A stretch of DNA of 64,000 nucleotides from Semisulcospira habei (GCA_036245525.1 BTPG01000005.1:181310167-181374166), one strand, 5' to 3'; positions 1 through 11,004 are shown, counted from the first letter of the stretch. Notes: a model not told the origin generated them from the sequence alone. Numbers and translations: made by a program.

Positions 1-3000
1 CAGTGGCTGCAGGGGAAGGTATGGCCAGAGTTCTGAGTTGCGGCATCTCTGTTCTTTCTCCTGAGCCGCTTGTCCTTAAGGCTAGCTCTGCGAGAGTCCT
101 CAAAGGAGACAGCTGTCTTGTAAATAGTGGAGCGCCAGGTGTCACGGTCCACAGCAAGCGAAGACCACTGGTGGTGGTCGATTTGGCAGGCACTAAGTGA
201 CTTCTTGAGACAGTCTTTGTATCTCTTCTTTGGTGCCCCTCTGTCACGGTGTCCAGTAGCAAGCTCGCCGAACAGGGTGATCTTTGGTAGGCGATGATCC
301 TCCATCCTGGAGACATGCCCCGCCCAGCGGAGCTGTGTCCGCAGCAGCAAAGCCTCGATGCTCACGGTTTCAGCCTGTTCAAGGACCTCGACATTGGTGA
401 CATAGTCACTCCAGTGAATGCCCAGGATGGTACGCAGGCAGCGCTGGTGGAAGCGTTCGAGGAGTCGTAGTTGGCTGCGGTAGAGGGCCCAGGACTCGGA
501 ACCATACAGCAGGGTGGTGAGGACCACAGCTCTGTACACGCTGATCTTGGTGCCTGTTTTCAGCTGTTGATTGTGCCACACCCGCTTGAAAAGTCGCCCG
601 AAAGCGCTGTTCGCTTTTGCCAGCCTGCTGTCAAGCTCCTTGTCCAGCTTGGCGTCCGACGTGATAATGCAGCCAAGGTAAGTAAACTGGTGCACTGACT
701 TTAGTTCAGACTCGCCGATGGTGATGTGAGGAGGGCGATACACTGTCTTGGGTGCCGGCTGATGGAGGACCTCTGTCTTTTTCAGACTGACCTCGAGTCC
801 AAAGAGCTGGGCAGCGTCTGCGAAGCAGGACGTGATGCGCTGCAGGGCTCTCTCTGTGTGTGCAACGAGGGCAGCATCATCAGCAAAAAGCAGCTCACGG
901 ATCAGTTGGTCTAGGGTTTTCGTGTGGGCCTGCAGTCGTCTGAGGTTGAACAGGCTGCCATCGAGACGATACCTGATGTACACTGCATCGTCATCATCGA
1001 GGTCCACTGTGGCCTGCTTCAACATCATGCTAAAAAAGATGGTGAAGAGGGTCGGTGCCAGCACGCAGCCCTGCTTTACGCCGTTGAGAATGGGGAATGG
1101 TTCTGAGAGGTCATTGTTGAGTCTGACCTGACCTTGCTGGTCCTCGTGTAGCTGGACAATCATGTTGAGGAACTTTGGGGGACAGCCAAGTCGCTCCAGG
1201 ATCTGCCACATGCCTTGCCTGCTCACAGTGTCGAACGCTTTTGTTAGGTCGACAAACGTTATGTACAGCCCTTTGTTCTGCTCGCGGCACTTCTCCTGTA
1301 GCTGTCTCAGCACAAAGACCATATCGGTGGTGCTCCTGTTTGCTCTGAAGCCACACTGGCCCTCTGGGAGTTGGTCTTCAGCGATGGCAGGTACCAGCCG
1401 ATTCAGGAGCAGCCTTGCAAGGATTTTCCCAGCAATGGACAGCAGTGTAATTCCCCGATAGTTGGAACAGTCAGACTTCTCACCTTTGTTCTTGTACAGG
1501 GTGATAACGACTGCATCACGGAGATCCTTTGGTAGTGTTCCTTCCTCCCAGCAGCAGAGAAAGAGGTCATGGAGCTTGTTGTGCAGTGCTGTGCCTCCAT
1601 GTTTCCAGATCTCTGGCGGTATTCCATCAATGCCTGCTGCTTTGCCACTCTTGAGCTGGTGGATGGCTGTGAGGGTCTCTTCAGCGGTGGGCGGTTCGTC
1701 CAATTCAACTTTTACTGGGAGCTGTGGGATTTGTAGGACGACTGCTTCTTGAACAGTGCGCTCAGCGCTGAAGAGGCTCTGAAAGTATTCCGACCAGCGG
1801 TTCAAGATGGAGGTATTATCTGTGAGGAGTGCCTGGCCATTCGCGCTTCGCAGGGGACTTTGTACCAGGTGCCTGGGGCCATACACTGCTTTCAATGCTT
1901 CGTAGAAGCCCCTGTAGTCACCATTGTCTGCGCAAAGCTGGGTCCTCTGTGCAAGTCTGGTCCACCACTCATTCTGGAGATCTCTGAGCTTGCGCTGGAG
2001 ACTGCTGCAGACGAGGCGGAAGGCAGACTTCTTCACAGGGCAGGAAGGCTGGGCTAGGTGGGCCTGATGGGCGGCTCTTTTTTTTGCTAGGTGTTCCTGG
2101 ATCTCTACATCGTTTTCGTCAAACCAGTCTTTATTCTTCTTTCTAGCGAAACCCAAGACTTCTGCAGAGGATTTTGCAATAGCAGTTTTCAGTTCTTCCC
2201 AAAGTGTTTCAGGGGAGGAGTCTGCTGGGTCCGCTGCGTCTTTGAGCCTGCGCTGTAAATCTGTCTGAAAGGCAGCTTTCACGTCGTCACGCTGAAGGCT
2301 CGCAACATCAAGCTTTTTCTTGGGGGGCCCCCATTTCTTGGGTTTTGGCTTGAAGTGGAGCCTGAGTTTGCAGCGGACAAGGCGGTGGTCAGTGTGGCAC
2401 TCTGCGCTGGGCATCACTCTGGTGAGGAGGACGTCACTGCAGTCCCTCTGACGCACTAGGACATAGTCGATAAGGTGCCAGTGCTTGGAGCGAGGATGCA
2501 TCCAGGTGGTCTTTCGACTGTCCTTTTGCTGAAAAGTAGTGTTGGTGATGACCAGTTGCTGCTCCGCACAGAACTCCAACAGTAGGCGGCCATTGTCATT
2601 GCAGTTCCCCACGCCATGCTTGCCGAGGACTCCTTTCCAGGCTTCAGAGTCCTGGCCCACTCTGGCGTTGAAGTCGCCAAGGATGATGACTTTGTCGTCT
2701 GCAGGGGTGCTCTGTATGAGGCTGCGCAGGTCAGTGTAAAACTTGTCCTTTTCAGCAGGCTCTACCAAGAGGGTTGGGGAGTACACACTGAGAAGGGTGA
2801 CGTGTTGCTGGTGTCTCAGTGGGAGGCGCATGGACATGATGCGGTCTGAATGACCCGTTGGTAGGTTTTCCAGCTTAGTCGCAATCGAGGTCTTGACCAT
2901 GAAACCCACGCCTGAGAGCCGTCTTTCTGATGCAGGACTGCCTGACCAGTAGAGGGTGTACCCAGCGCCAAGTTCTTGGAGGCTGCCTTCGTCCGGAAGG

Positions 3001-3152
3001 CGTACTTCGCTGAGCGCGGCGATGTCAATGTTTAACCTCCGCAATTCATGGGCAATGAGGGCGGAGCGACGTTCGGGGCGTCCGCTGTCTGCTTTGTCGA
3101 GCATGGTTCGGATGTTCCAGCATGCTACGTTGAGTCCGGTCGTGGTCGTCAT
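1..3152 (-). CDS. RTE-like LINE ORF: AP endonuclease plus reverse transcriptase, open to the window edge
   Basis: The protein nicks target DNA and copies LINE RNA. The frame starts with ATG at 3152-3150. An APE-type endonuclease opens it (NVACWNIRTM at residues 8-17, ILGDFNARVG near 155-165, TDHRLV near 253). The reverse transcriptase follows, with NYRGITLLS near 560, GFRANRSTTD, VDLTKAFDTV, NGVKQGCVLAPTLF and ELLFADDAALVAHT near 750, then the usual post-RT region (YGSESWALY, RWAGHVSRMEDHRLP). The start codon and the MEDHRLP motif near 303 lie in one phase, and I see no stop between them, so about 1,050 codons are intact. The window cuts the frame inside a C-terminal C2H2 finger; the copy at 32.1 kb suggests only about 25 codons are missing. 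RTE membership is recalled from family motifs. This is the only apparently intact LINE ORF here. Confidence 0.88.
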   Translation of the reverse strand, partial: MTTTTGLNVACWNIRTMLDKADSGRPERRSALIAHELRRLNIDIAALSEVRLPDEGSLQELGAGYTLYWSGSPASERRLSGVGFMVKTSIATKLENLPTGHSDRIMSMRLPLRHQQHVTLLSVYSPTLLVEPAEKDKFYTDLRSLIQSTPADDKVIILGDFNARVGQDSEAWKGVLGKHGVGNCNDNGRLLLEFCAEQQLVITNTTFQQKDSRKTTWMHPRSKHWHLIDYVLVRQRDCSDVLLTRVMPSAECHTDHRLVRCKLRLHFKPKPKKWGPPKKKLDVASLQRDDVKAAFQTDLQRRLKDAADPADSSPETLWEELKTAIAKSSAEVLGFARKKNKDWFDENDVEIQEHLAKKRAAHQAHLAQPSCPVKKSAFRLVCSSLQRKLRDLQNEWWTRLAQRTQLCADNGDYRGFYEALKAVYGPRHLVQSPLRSANGQALLTDNTSILNRWSEYFQSLFSAERTVQEAVVLQIPQLPVKVELDEPPTAEETLTAIHQLKSGKAAGIDGIPPEIWKHGGTALHNKLHDLFLCCWEEGTLPKDLRDAVVITLYKNKGEKSDCSNYRGITLLSIAGKILARLLLNRLVPAIAEDQLPEGQCGFRANRSTTDMVFVLRQLQEKCREQNKGLYITFVDLTKAFDTVSRQGMWQILERLGCPPKFLNMIVQLHEDQQGQVRLNNDLSEPFPILNGVKQGCVLAPTLFTIFFSMMLKQATVDLDDDDAVYIRYRLDGSLFNLRRLQAHTKTLDQLIRELLFADDAALVAHTERALQRITSCFADAAQLFGLEVSLKKTEVLHQPAPKTVYRPPHITIGESELKSVHQFTYLGCIITSDAKLDKELDSRLAKANSAFGRLFKRVWHNQQLKTGTKISVYRAVVLTTLLYGSESWALYRSQLRLLERFHQRCLRTILGIHWSDYVTNVEVLEQAETVSIEALLLRTQLRWAGHVSRMEDHRLPKITLFGELATGHRDRGAPKKRYKDCLKKSLSACQIDHHQWSSLAVDRDTWRSTIYKTAVSFEDSRRASLKDKRLRRKNRDAATQNSGHTFPCSH

Positions 3153-3850
3153 CAGAGTGGATCCGTTATTCTTTCTTGTTTTTTGACCGCATGAGAAGAT
3201 GCCCGTTGACCGCGGCTAGCCAACTGGGGTTGCGAGGGGACGAGCTTTGGTTAGGCCACCTTTTCTAGGCCCCTCTCCGTGTGGAGCAAGCAGTGCTGTC
3301 CCTAGAGAAGGCTGCTTGGTCGTTCAGGGTGTGCCGAGTGATGTTGTCATCCCCAGGTCAACATCAGGCGACCAATATCCTGAACCGCCTGCATGCAGGT
3401 TTGAGACTGCGGCTTCCAGTGACATCTTTCACCTGCCGTTTCGCCCCTCACCCATCGCTACAGGACTTGGAATGGTCAGTGTCATGGTCCGTGGACGTTT
3501 CCTAAAGCCTGCGCGGTGGAGCTTTTTGGTGGAGTGCAGTGTGCGCAGTACTGGCCCCACCCTTTAAACCCTTGGTTCATCTGCCATGGCCTAGCAAGCT
3601 GGGACGATGGCATCGAGGTCCTCGGGTCGTAGGTTTTATATCAGACTGTCCTTGTCCTAGTCTCTGGCTCAAAAGCCTTCCCCGGAGACACGGGGGCTTT
3701 GATGTCAGGGGTTTCCTCCCTTAGCCTTTCCGCAGCCAAGCGGCCAGGCCTGCAAGGCAGCAGGCGACTCGTGGAGGGCGGGGTCGTCTATGTCCCGTGC
3801 AGATGTGAACATCTGCCCACTGCCCACCTACGCATGGTCCTACCTAATAA
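3153..3850 (-). other. Sequence upstream of the LINE ORF, possible LINE 5' UTR
   Basis: This GC-rich stretch lies directly upstream of the LINE start codon and has no hairpin elements or convincing coding signal. It may be the element's 5' UTR/promoter, but no second copy exists in the window to set the boundary. Confidence 0.3.
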
Positions 3851-5021
3851 ACGTATGCTTGGTGTATAGCATCTCCAGGTTGAACCATTGCGCCCAGGAC
3901 GGGGTAGAAGGGGGAAAAATTGGGCGAGGGGGGTGGGGGGTGGAGGGGGAGGGGGGGTCACTTCCAGCTGTATGGTCCAATATCACAAACACATTATAGT
4001 CGGCCATTATATTGTCGGTGTCGTTAAAAATCTTTAAGTCTAGATGTAAATTGTTAAATCCTCACAAGTGTAACAGACTTTGAAGGGGCTTTTAAACACT
4101 TTTGTAAGCTATATAAGGTCTGTGTGAAAATCTATAGAAAATTGTATGATCCAATTTCTTTTTCTGTGCTGGTCTAAGATATTTGACCTTACGAGTCGAA
4201 GAGAGACGATCAAAAATCACAGACTAGCAACCATTATTCCCGAGGAACATGTACAAAGTAAGTTGAATTCATTTTGCAAGGAATGGAATGAATTTTATTC
4301 AACGTCTCTCCACATCTTTGTGATTTTAGCCAGCGCGCCACCCCCGCCCCTCCTCCCCCGACCCCCACCCTCCATTCCCACCCCCCCCCCCCCCAAAAAA
4401 AAAAAAACCCACAAAAAACAAATATATATATTTTTTAAAAAATCACTCATAAACTTAACTTTAATCTAAACTATATATGCAATACAAAAGTATACCTATA
4501 CGAGTCTGACATTAATTTAACTATACGAGTCTGACATTAATTTAACTCTAGTTGTTGCTACGCTGGTATGTAAAATATCGTTGATGTTTCCTGCTACTTC
4601 ATCAACATTTACAGCATCTTGTCTGAACAAATGCGTTGTAATAGGGCATTCAGAAATACATTTTATTTAGTCTCATAAAACGTGCGATTAGAAACACCGC
4701 CAAAGATCAAGGGTTCAGGGTCTTGAAACAATCATGTTAAAATAGAACCTTTGAACGAAAACAGTAACTTACAAACGACAGAGGGCAAATTATTGCCAAA
4801 TGACCTTCAGCAAAAAAAAAAAAAAAAAAAAAAAACACCACTTAGCACGGACTCTCCTCGGTTATACGACTTGAAACCAAACCTCTTCCACGATTAATGT
4901 TACAGGATGCGTGCAAAATAACCAATTACAAAAATAAGCACTTATTTTCAAAATATGTAGGACAACAAAGTACGGACAAAGAAGCAAAACCACGCGTCCA
5001 AATAAACCAAGAACAAAACAG
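3851..5021. other. Non-coding stretch with low-complexity tracts
   Basis: No gene seen. It holds a G-rich run (3901-3958), a C-rich then A-rich run (4323-4440), a duplicated unit of about 24 bp containing TATACGAGTCTGACATTAAT (4495-4545) and a poly-A run (4811-4835). Confidence 0.6.
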
Positions 5022-5214
5022 TTAACCCATTTAGCCCCGACGCATTACAGCAGATGCGTCGACCATGATAATTCAAGAGTAGTGCCAGATTAGCTTGGCG
5101 CCGGAAGGCGCCAAGCTAATCTGTCACTACCCTTGAATTATCATGGTTGATCGATCTCCTGGAACTGGTATATAGTTGCTGAGCGACACCTCCACCTTGG
5201 GTTTAATAAGTTAA
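5022..5214. mobile_element. Family A palindromic element (TTAA-bounded)
   Basis: Begins TTAACCCATTTAGCCCCGACG and ends in TTAA. The h1 hairpin occupies 5063-5146, with arms CCATGATAATTCAAG... and ...CTTGAATTATCATGG around a GGCGCC-flanked tip. Too short to code; a MITE-like passenger. The right terminus is eroded. Confidence 0.8.
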
Positions 5215-5814
5215 ACTGTTTTGTCCGTGGGTGTTTGTGTTTTGTTTGTTTGTTTGTTTTTTGCGAAGACTATTGAATATTTCTGCTTTTTAGTTATTTT
5301 AAAGGCTTGGCAGTGGCAGTTACCCTAGATTTCAAAGGCTACGCGTTGGTGGTCAGCCGGGCATCGTGTGGCAATCGATTGGGGAATAATTTCGTTCGAA
5401 TATCTGATACATGCGAGGGTTGCACAATAACGGATCATATTTAAGTCAAATGCAAGTGTGCTGCTCCCAAAATAACGCTAGCTATGTTGCAATTTAGAAT
5501 TAGCTCCCTATGTTGCAATTAGATCCCTTCAATGCCAGGGGACGCAGATTATGATTTCAAATCGTGAATTCAACGCCAAAGAGTCGTCATGGAAACATGG
5601 ATGCAACGTGGTTTTAGCAAGATGCACCTATTCACTACCCCCAATGTAGCTCAGTTCGTCGTGATTATGTACCGTACCTGTGTGTTTGTGTGTGTGTGTG
5701 TGCGTGTGTATTGCAGAATCCTTTGTTTCTCTGGCTTTGTCACCCCCTCCACTCCCACCCTTTATTTGTCAAGCGCTTATAGCTTATTTTAGGTTAAGCG
5801 CTATTTAAGTATGC
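5215..5814. other. Unannotated stretch
   Basis: No coding potential or repeat family recognised; short GT-rich runs only (near 5683-5708). Confidence 0.5.

Positions 5815-5864
<50 letters not shown>
5815..5864. repeat. (ATT)n microsatellite
   Basis: Uninterrupted ATT triplets, directly abutting a half P element on its right. Confidence 0.95.
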
Positions 5865-5943
5865 GATCCACATGGGCTCATGTGGATTTATACCTCTTGA
5901 CGTGTGGTAGTGTCAATATTTTTTTCGGCAATAAACGGGTTAA
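5865..5943 (+). mobile_element. Truncated family P element (right half)
   Basis: Carries the right h2 arm remnant (CATGTGGATTTATACCTCTTG), the spacer and the terminal ...AAACGGGTTAA. The left half is replaced by the ATT microsatellite. Confidence 0.65.
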
Positions 5944-6507
5944 CATTATTATTGTCAATTATTGTCAATTGTTTGGCCAAAAAATACTGGCAAAGGAGAC
6001 GTTCTAGCACTGTGCCAACGGTGTCAGATGACTTTTCATCACATTATTGTCAATTATCGCAAGGTACACAAATTAATATTTCGGATGAAACCTCTTGTTT
6101 TGTATCCCTACGTCACACGACCAATCTCTTTAGCGCAAATCGTACCATGTGACCGAGAAAAAAAATCCTTTTAGCGACAAATGGCGGACTTCTTGTAGCC
6201 CTCTTTGTGACGCATTTTGGATGCGAGTTTTGTTCTGTAAAAGATCACCAAAACGTTCTAAAGTAAAAAGTTACTTAGTGCTGTTCGAAACAACAGGGAC
6301 TCTGGAGACGCTAACGTCATGAACGATTTTAAATTACGACATAAGTCTATAATGTATAAATGTATATTCCTTTGACGTCAGTCATGTCTGGCGTCATCCA
6401 GGTCGGACGATTTTTTCATGGTTTCTTTTAACGAAAATAGTGGAGGAATGAAAACAATTACGTTATTGATAGCAGGGGCTTGCTGCACAGACCCGTAAGC
6501 CTGAGGG

Positions 6508-6575
6508 AGCTCATGAGGATCTATACCTCTTGAAGTTTGGTGGTGTTCACATTTTCTCGGCACTGCACGGCTTAA
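6508..6575 (+). mobile_element. Truncated family P element (right half)
   Basis: Right h2 arm CTCATGAGGATCTATACCTC, then the P spacer (TGGTGTTCACATTTTCTCGG) and a decayed terminus ending in TTAA. Confidence 0.7.
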
Positions 6576-6658
6576 TAGCGAATTGTATGCGTGTTTTAAT
6601 GTCTATTTTTTAAAACGTTAATTTTCCGAATCATCAAATTGTGTTGTCTTTGTCATTG

Positions 6659-6690
6659 TTAACTCATTCAGCCCCACGTACGTATTTTCC
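6659..6690. mobile_element. Family A left terminus only
   Basis: TTAACTCATTCAGCCCCACG followed by the family A subterminal CGTATTTTCC, then unrelated sequence. No hairpin remains. Confidence 0.55.
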
Positions 6691-7435
6691 AAACAGCTCC
6701 TGGCCGCCCGCCCGCTCCGGCAAAAATGGTCGCCACCGGCAGCATTCTTTTGTACCTTCGTTTGATATACGATGTCAGGCCCTGCTCCATCACGACCGGT
6801 ATTTCTTTTTGAGGACTTTTGGTAATTTGATGTGCTGTGACTGTTAATTGGATCTTATATTTTTCTCCGCTGTGCCACTATGCTGGGAGTTGATACACAC
6901 CGATTCTTGTTGTACCAAGCGGATATCAGAAGAACAGCGCGCGCTGTGCTGTCGCAATACAACCAACGTGCTTTCTTTCCCTTTCATCATCTCATCTCAG
7001 GAGTGGCTCTTCCGGCACTCCACGCTCAACATCACTGCCTGCGCTAGTGCACTCAACGAAGCGAGAATCAGGCTTCAGGCCCCACATTCCAGCCGAATGA
7101 TGTAATGACAGACACCTCCCAGACGCAGTGACTGTTTCTTACTGAACAGCCGCGGCGTGTGTACTCCTTAGAAACCATTAATTTTGGACTGCTTTCACGT
7201 TATTGATGTAGTTCTACTACTTTTGCTTTAAAAATGACTATGAAGTTATATACTAGTTAAGTTCAGTATAATTAAGGTGGTGACTGTTTATGCCGGAGCG
7301 ACTGTCTAAACACCGGCGCTGTACTATGGCGGCGACGGGTCCCCAAGTGCTGTTTGACCGTTCAGTTTTATGTTGCCTAGATCGGAGATCATCTCCGTAT
7401 CGACGCGGGTATTTTGTTTCTGTTGTTTTATGTAC
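6691..7435. other. Unannotated stretch before LINE copy 2
   Basis: No coding unit or repeat family recognised. Confidence 0.5.
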
Positions 7436-7448
7436 TAGTTTTAGCCAA

Positions 7449-8998
7449 GTCATGGCTTGGCTTCGCGAACGAAGATTCTATAGGGCTTGCCCACGTCGTC
7501 TGCAGGCATTTTCGTGACTGAGGAGGCCAATCCGGGACAGGCAGGTTCGACCGCAGTGGCTGCAGGGGAAGGTCTGGTCAGGGTTCTGAGTTACGACAAC
7601 TCTGTTTTTTCTCCTGAGCCGCTTGTCCTTGAGGTTAGCTCTGCGAGAGTCCTCAAAGGAGACGGCTGCCTTGTGAATGGTGGAGCGCCAGGTGTCACGG
7701 TCCGCAGCAAGCGAAGACCACTGGCGGTGGTCGATTTGGCAGGCACTAAGTGACTTCTTGAGACCGTCTTTGTATCTCTTCTTTGGTGCCCCTCTGTCTC
7801 GGTGTCCGGTGGCGAGCTCGCCGAACAGTGATCTTTGGTAGGCGATGATCCTCCATTCTGGAGACGTGCCCCGCCCAGCGAAGCTGTGTCCGCAGCAGCA
7901 AAGCCTCGATGCTCAAAGTTTCCGCCTGTTCAAGGACCTCGACGTTGGTGACATAGTCACTCCAGTGAATGCTGAGGATGGTACGCAGGCAGCGCTGGTG
8001 AAAGCGTTCGAGGAGTCGTAGTTGGCTGCGGTAGAGGGCCCAGGACTCGGAACCGTACAACAGGGTGGTGGGGACGACAGCTCTGTACACGCTGATCTTG
8101 GTGCCTTTTTTCAGCTGTTGGTTGTGCCACACCCGCTTGAATAGTCGCCCGAAAGCACTGTTCGCTTTTGCCAGCCTGTTGTCCAGCTCCTTGTCCAGCT
8201 TGGCGTCTGACGTGATGATGCAGCCGAGGTAGGTAAACTGGTGTACAGACTTCAGTTCGGACTCGCCGATGGTGATGTGGGGAGGGCGATGCTCTTCCTT
8301 GGGTGCTGGCTGATGAAGGACCTCTGTCTTTTTCAGACTGACCTCAAGTCCAAAGAGCTGTGCGGCATCTGCGAAGCAGGACGTAATGCGCTGCAAGGCT
8401 CTCTCTGTGTGTGCAACGAGGGCAGCGTCATCAGCAAAGAGCAGCTCACGAATCAGTTGGTCTAGGGGTTTCGTGTGGGCCTGCAGTCGTCTGAGGTTGA
8501 ACAGGCTGCCATCGAGACGATACCTGATGTACACTGCGTCGTCATCGTCGAGGTCCACTCTGGCCTGCTTCAACATCATGCTGAAGAAGATGGTGAAGAG
8601 GGTCGGTGCCAGCACGCAGCCTTGCTTCACGCCGTTGCGAATGGGGAATGGTTCTGAGAGGTCACTGTTTAGTCTGACCTGGCCTTCCTGGTCCTCGTGG
8701 AGCTGGACGATCATGTTGAGGAACTTTGGGGGACAGCCTAGTCGCTCCAGGATCTGCCACATACCTTGCCTGCTCACAGTGTCAAACGCTTTTGTTAGGT
8801 CGACAAACGTTACGTACAGCCCTTTGTTCTGCTCGCGGCACTTCTCCTGAAGCTGTCTCAGCACAAAGACCATGTCGGTGGTACTCCTGTTGGCTCTGAA
8901 GCCACACTGGCCCTCTGGGAAGTGGTCTTCAGCGATGGCAGGTAACAGCCGATTCAGGAGCAACCTTGCGAGAATTTTCCCGGCAATGGACAGCAGGG
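7449..8998 (-). mobile_element. 5'-truncated RTE-like LINE insertion with 13-bp target duplication
   Basis: Second copy of the LINE at 1-3152. Homology stops in the RT region on the right and at the 3' end on the left. The exact 13-mer TAGTTTTAGCCAA flanks both sides (7436-7448 and 8999-9011), as expected of target-primed reverse transcription. Confidence 0.88.
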
Positions 8999-9011
8999 TA
9001 GTTTTAGCCAA
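7746..9011 (-). pseudogene. RT fragment of the truncated LINE (421 codons)
   Basis: Encodes the RT palm and fingers (GFRANRSTTDMVFVLRQLQ, VDLTKAFDTV, GVKQGCVLAPTLF, LLFADDAALVAHTERAL) and the post-RT region. The endonuclease is absent. The apparent first five codons derive from the duplicated target rather than the element. Compared with the copies at 1-3152 and 32.1 kb, a 2-bp deletion near 7828 shifts the frame and removes the normal C-terminus and C2H2 finger. The N-terminal truncation and frameshift mean it cannot be functional. Confidence 0.9.
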
Positions 9012-9222
9012 TTAGGAACTTAATAAAGAACATTATAATAGTGTGTTCAGGAGACATAGGGTTGTCTTAGTTTTTCTGTTTTTGTCAGGGAGGTTCGGGT
9101 CGGGATGAGGCCACTGGCGCTGGCCATTAGATGCCTTGGCGACGGGTTTAACCCGTCCCGAGTCATTGTCCATTTTGTAGCTCTGTTATTGTAATTCGTG
9201 GAATGAGCGAGTGAGTGAATGA

Positions 9223-9616
9223 TTGATTGTAATTGATTGATTGTACATTGCTTAACGTCCCGACAGCAACAAGGCTTTCTCAGGACGTGCCTGCACTGCT
9301 TGTGAAAAAAAAAATAAACAGAAAATTGAATGTATGTCGCCAGCCGGTCAAATACATTAAATAAACCTACAACATGGGGCATAAATAAAGCTAAGACCAT
9401 TTAGCAACACACATCCAATATCAAGAGCTACAGGCAGTGCAGACAGTAGGGAGAGTTTTAAAAAGGCAAATACAGGTGAATGGACAAAGGGTAGACAGAA
9501 ACACATGCCCCAGAATAGAGAGAAAAACCCACCCTGTGGGGCTGACCAGGGTGACCCTGGGAACTAAAAAGTACCTAACCCCACCCAAGTCCCCCAGGGC
9601 AGACCCGGGTGGGGGT
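9223..9616 (-). mobile_element. Short retroposon S1, copy 1
   Basis: 394-bp non-coding element inserted with an exact 14-bp duplication GAGTGAGTGAATGA (9209-9222 and 9617-9630). The left end is a CAATCAATC-type 3' tail on the minus strand preceded by CGGGACGTTAAGCAATGTAC; the 5' end is GGTCTGCCCTGGGGGACTTG-like. Further copies are at 15.5-16.5 kb and 45.8-46.2 kb. No tRNA-type A/B boxes seen, so the SINE head type is unknown. Confidence 0.85.
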
Positions 9617-9630
9617 GAGTGAGTGAATGA

Positions 9631-9736
9631 ATGTAAGCAGCACCTGTGGTGGCGAAAAATGTGAATTTCCCCATGAGGGATTAATAAAGTATTATTGTAT
9701 TGTATTGTATTGTATTGTATTGTATTGTATTGTATT
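9631..9736 (+). mobile_element. 3' end of a retroposon with pentanucleotide tail
   Basis: CCCCATGAGGGATTAATAAA followed by repeated TTGTA. This unit was split by the S1 copy at 9223-9616; its left part runs up to 9222, 5' limit undetermined. Confidence 0.6.
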
Positions 9737-9739
9737 GAA

Positions 9740-9808
9740 TATGCACCTGTTGCAGGAGATGGATCAATCATGATAATTCATGGGTAGTGCCAGATTAGCT
9801 TGGCGCCG
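9740..9808. mobile_element. Truncated family A element
   Basis: GCACCTGTTGCAGGAGATGG, then the left h1 arm up to TTGGCGCC. The right arm and both termini are missing. Confidence 0.65.
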
Positions 9809-10256
9809 TCTTTTGGCGTCTCGTTTTTCTACCTCTACGTTTTTAAGCGCTTAGAACCAACATGACCAATGCTGGGTTATAGAGCTATATAAATGATATT
9901 ATCATAATTATTATTAATACTTTGAAAAAGTCTAAACTCATAGTTGAGTAGCTAATGGGTAGCGCACGATGAGCATGCCGCCTTTCATGAGACATCAAGG
10001 TCGAACCTGCAAGAGACGGAGAGACAGAGACAAAGACAAACACACGGAAAGAATTAAGGGAGATAAAATTAATTAAAATAAACTATTAAAAAAAACGGAC
10101 AAGCAGATGAGACGACAGGTGTTATGTATCTGTCTTCCTGACTCCTTCCTGACAAACATAGCAAAACAAACAGAGACAAACAAGAAGAAACGTAGTGATG
10201 ACACAGACGTCAACTGCCTTGCTGAAGCTTGTATGTTTTCGTGACAGGAAGACACA
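9809..10256. other. Unannotated stretch
   Basis: AT-rich, with AGACAGAGACAAAGACAAA-type imperfect repeats. No gene seen. Confidence 0.5.
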
Positions 10257-10345
10257 CTGATAGAAAGACACACCCCAGTAAGCAATGCTCCACGGGCCCA
10301 CTGCGGCCGTCGGGGGCCCGAAGGCAGTTAACTACTGGGGTCTGG
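10257..10345. repeat. Imperfect palindrome, CCCAGTA family
   Basis: CCCCAGTAAGCAATGCTCC ... TTAACTACTGGGGT around GGGCCC-rich arms. A relative lies at about 56470-56545. Confidence 0.55.
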
Positions 10346-10414
10346 AGAAAGAAAAAAAAAACGACGGTCAGAGATACAAACAGAAAAGATACAAAAAGAC
10401 AGAGACAAGAGTGA

Positions 10415-10712
10415 AGCACGAGGCGTACCATGGAGGTGCCGTGGGCCACGAGTGATGGGTCAGCTTGGCCAGCACCAGACGTTTCCTGAAGGGTTGACTT
10501 CGCTCTCGGCTCCACCGGTCCCGCAGTTGCCGGTCTAAAGTCCTATTCCTCGGGCGGAAAGGCTCGTTGCCGTGTGCCCACAGGTGCTGGAGCTCCGGCG
10601 TGGAGCACGGGGAGAAGTCGTCGTGCGTGGACATGGCGCAGCACTGTCGGGCCGTCACTAATGATTCCGGCGACGACATTTGCTTTCTGTTCCTACCCTC
10701 CGCTTTAGGCAT
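10415..10712 (-). CDS. Candidate host coding exon, unknown protein
   Basis: An open minus-strand frame from ATG 10712 (a second in-frame ATG lies 11 codons in). It reads through arginine-rich, hydrophilic protein including QHLWAHGNEPFRP, LDRQLRDRWSRERSQPFRK and LAKLTHHSWPTAPP. Third codon positions are strongly G/C over most of its length, unlike the AT-rich surroundings, and no transposon family is evident. A possible donor (ATG|GTACGC near 10430) would end the exon before the frame degenerates into low-complexity sequence. No protein family recognised. It could be chance open frame in a GC island. No partner exon was identified. Confidence 0.35.
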
Positions 10713-10806
10713 TGCTGAACGATTTGGAATGAGCCTGTCACGAGGGAATTTTTGAAGACTACAAAAATGTGTTCAGTGTCACACGTCGCGAAGATTGCAC
10801 AGAGCC

Positions 10807-11004
10807 CGTCACTGCCGAAAAAAAGTGAACGTGATCCAACTGCAAGAGACATAGATCCTCATAAGCCCCCGCTGTCGCGGGGGCTCATGAGGATCTGTGT
10901 CTCTTGTTGAGACCGATTTGTATCTATGTTTTTTGGACGGTTTTGGCTATTGGTCGTTGAATGAACACAGATTTCAGAAACAAAACTGTACGTACAGGGG
11001 TTAG
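10807..11004 (-). mobile_element. Family P element
   Basis: h2 hairpin at 10842-10906 (arms CAAGAGACATAGATCCTCAT / ATGAGGATCTGTGTCTCTTG, tip GCCCCCGC..GCGGGGGC). Spacers match other P copies (GCCGAAAAAAAGTGAAC left; TTCAGAAACAAAACTG right). Terminal TTAA decayed to TTAG. Confidence 0.7.
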
